Source of the DNA: Verrucomicrobiota bacterium
GTDB taxonomy: Bacteria > Verrucomicrobiota > Verrucomicrobiia > Limisphaerales > JAFGQR01
Direction: 5' to 3'
Assembly: GCA_016935555.1 (NCBI GenBank)
Contig: JAFGQR010000022.1
Location: 30,432-94,431 of the forward strand
DNA: 64,000 bases
A model generated the notes under the pieces. That model had not been told where the DNA came from. It ran no database searches and was given only the letters and a program-made list of their open reading frames with translations. Below, piece after piece: positions 63,601 to 64,000 of the stretch. Numbering within the stretch: position 1 is the stretch's first letter; each line of letters begins with the position of its first letter. The position numbers and the translations under genes were made by a program.

Positions 63601-63653
63601 CCTCCTATCGAAAAGGCACCAGCTTCGGCCTCTCCATGACCTATGACTTCTAA
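60642..63653 (+). CDS. TonB-anchor fused to a TonB-dependent outer membrane receptor
   Basis: 1003 aa in one uninterrupted frame. Residues about 13-34 (GLVISLVFHVALVAGVLYWAAH) match the TonB inner-membrane anchor, including S17-x3-H21 of the S-x3-H motif that engages ExbB/ExbD. Residues about 35-155 are basic, then proline-rich with nine prolines at 68-76. No TonB C-terminal domain follows. From about 160 comes a receptor plug (ISALLQERSQAAASVEAVSSEQISKSG; VIRGLTDRYSAATLNGAELP; FTGGNINIVTKSFP), then a beta barrel to the terminal aromatic GLSMTYDF. There is no cleavable signal peptide. The transporter would be covalently tethered to its motor. Ligand unknown. A fusion artefact is possible in principle, but the reading frame is intact throughout. 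Confidence 0.85.
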   Translation: MARTPKTHKDRTGLVISLVFHVALVAGVLYWAAHTETGKELLKRYLEFVRSQREQRQELSEPRRSDRPPPPPPPPPSSQLPKSLAPPVRSGTRRAVAADAPAAVGETFFVDTRAQTQGSSKTGPGAAPDAKRIEAPPPRKALPSPVPNLSIFKAPASTISALLQERSQAAASVEAVSSEQISKSGVSDAADIISKVSGATVSDEGHAVIRGLTDRYSAATLNGAELPSSDPYRRSASLDMFPAKIIDRVAVTKTFTPDQPGSFTGGNINIVTKSFPDRPFFSLELGGSYNTQSSLNDEFLSYPGGATDWLAMDDGTRELPSALSPQNLKLPNVRSRVSYIGTTPSASAQQQFAGNDNADALVKALGPAPFGPTPQTSPLNHSFSLAGGNTSHLFGRPIGVFFSLPYSHDYSFYDDGKVGRYQYDRSKPGALEQVKGYTEVRGKEAINWSGTVNLAYQFSQDHELGFNFLFNQFAEDSARVRRGWDRMAGDQIGSTSQEQDRLQWIERNLTMYQLKGGHLFPSLKDLKFDWLATLTDTTQDEPDVRFFSSRDGRFGDANLDPQYPARFFRNLEENNVNLKFDFALPFSPLSWKAGALKFGLFDSTSERQYNERLFFYGADDEFLGVGPNAFATPTSLGYLRPPATNITSRSTTVRYQWPTYLRDSFDNTYQGDRTISAGYLMADLPVGERLRLIGGARYEKTEIEVVSRSTLPDASSPDGRAITSTLDKAHLLPALSLVYGLTTNMNLRFSYGATLARPSFRELAPIRSYDPVLDVFLVGNNKLRMTEIQNYDVRWEFFPNPGELLSLGVFYKDLTDIIEKRYVTVVGDIVTFDNRDEAKVYGIELEARKNLGFIDPRLSRFSIGGNFSLIESEVDIPEEEQVILRGYGVNKTTRPLSDQSPYILNFDLSYDNPRSGTSASLLLNLYGPRLVITSLNSPDLYEQTAPALDFIFSQRIGRNLRLKFSAKNLLNPAYQLTYGKNSKDIYTSYRKGTSFGLSMTYDF

Positions 63654-63770
63654 AACCCCCGATCCCTCGAAGACACCGCGCCCCCGGCAAGTTTTCTCAA
63701 TTGTCACCCGGACGCAATTTGTTCGCCATCCGCCTCTGCTTGACTTGCCCTGGATCGAAACCAACATTAT

Positions 63771-64000
63771 ATGAAAACACTGCAGCATTCCTTCTGGAAA
63801 TCCGTTCTCACCCTCGCCCTGCTCGTCAACGCGCCGGCCGCCTTCGCCGACCCGGTCACGGTGGCCGCCGACATCGCCAGCAACACCACCTGGCACGCCA
63901 CCAATGAGTATTACCTCGATGGCTACGTCTACGTCCTCGGCGGCGCCACCCTCACCATCGAGGCGGGCACCGTCATCAAGGGCCTCGAAAGCCCCACCAC
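63771..64000 (+). CDS. Exported beta-helix-like protein (partial, runs off the window)
   Basis: Only the first about 76 residues are in the window. The signal peptide (SVLTLALLVNAPAAFADP) is followed by VTVAADIASNTTWHATNEYYLDGYVYVLGG and LTIEAGTVIKGLES, the opening of repetitive parallel-beta-helix-type exported proteins seen beside TonB-dependent receptors. It lies 117 bp after the receptor fusion gene in the same direction and is probably part of the operon. Function is unknown; it could be a surface partner or substrate-binding protein. Confidence 0.7.
   Translation, partial: MKTLQHSFWKSVLTLALLVNAPAAFADPVTVAADIASNTTWHATNEYYLDGYVYVLGGATLTIEAGTVIKGLESPT

Noticed and set aside
59973..63896. 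Very long open frame antisense to the receptor gene
   Set aside because: Composition is G/V/E/A-rich as expected from the complement of GC-rich coding DNA, with no domains; the plus-strand receptor is clear.

Overview
The window is GC-rich (apart from one stretch near 36.7-38.8 kb), densely coded on both strands, and Gram-negative in character: ExbB/ExbD, a TonB-dependent receptor barrel, a TolC-like protein and many secreted enzymes. Three things point to the phylum Verrucomicrobiota, perhaps the Limisphaerales/Pedosphaera side. The first is the mix of secreted DUF1080, ThuA, GH27 and PqaA-type hydrolases. The second is secreted proteins ending in a short domain with W-S and F-Y-R motifs. 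The third is several families of short intergenic repeats. This placement is inference; there is no rRNA gene in the window.

Layout. 0-10 kb: an Fe-S helicase (DinG/XPD type), secreted ThuA-domain and GH27 alpha-galactosidase proteins, an RRM protein, a tail-anchored proline-rich protein, thioredoxin, a GspF-like protein and xylulokinase. 10-18 kb: a coupled BatD/BatE-like pair, a TolC-like protein (minus), a SEC-C protein with a RelE-like C-terminus, and a secreted protein of unknown role. 18-26 kb, all minus: site-2 protease, double Usp protein, EgtD-like methyltransferase translationally close to a dipeptide epimerase, PqaA-type hydrolase and a transglutaminase. 26-32.5 kb: M14 peptidase (plus), a two-component pair with an NtrC-type regulator (minus), and an ICMT-like membrane protein. 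32.6-38.8 kb, minus: groEL, groES, dnaK and mnmG, the last containing a perfect 16-bp parS-like palindrome. 38.8-44.3 kb, minus: a squalene-hopene-type cyclase, a ClC-CBS transporter and an iron alcohol dehydrogenase. 44.3-47 kb: hisD-hisC. 47-58 kb: a secreted lectin-like protein, aspartate kinase (minus), a DUF1080 protein, a decayed HlyD/DUF3616 composite, a Tat-exported sugar-isomerase-like protein, an SDR, galE, an ECF sigma factor with a small partner, and a Ycf46-like AAA protein. 58-64 kb: an AraC regulator followed by exbB, exbD, a giant fusion gene and the start of a beta-helix-type secreted protein.

The most striking system is the last one. The gene after exbD begins with a TonB-type inner-membrane anchor, including the S-x3-H motif at the same spacing as E. 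coli TonB, and a nine-proline run. It then continues in the same frame into a complete TonB-dependent receptor plug and barrel ending in F, with no TonB C-terminal domain. If real, one polypeptide links the ExbBD motor to its outer-membrane transporter covalently. The leader of this operon contains complementary segments arranged as a pseudoknot.

Other features of note are a 130-134 bp inverted-repeat element present twice (24.2 and 51.7 kb), a 59-bp dispersed repeat present twice (3.5 and 26.1 kb), and an inverted repeat with 9-bp spacer upstream of dnaK in place of a recognisable CIRCE.
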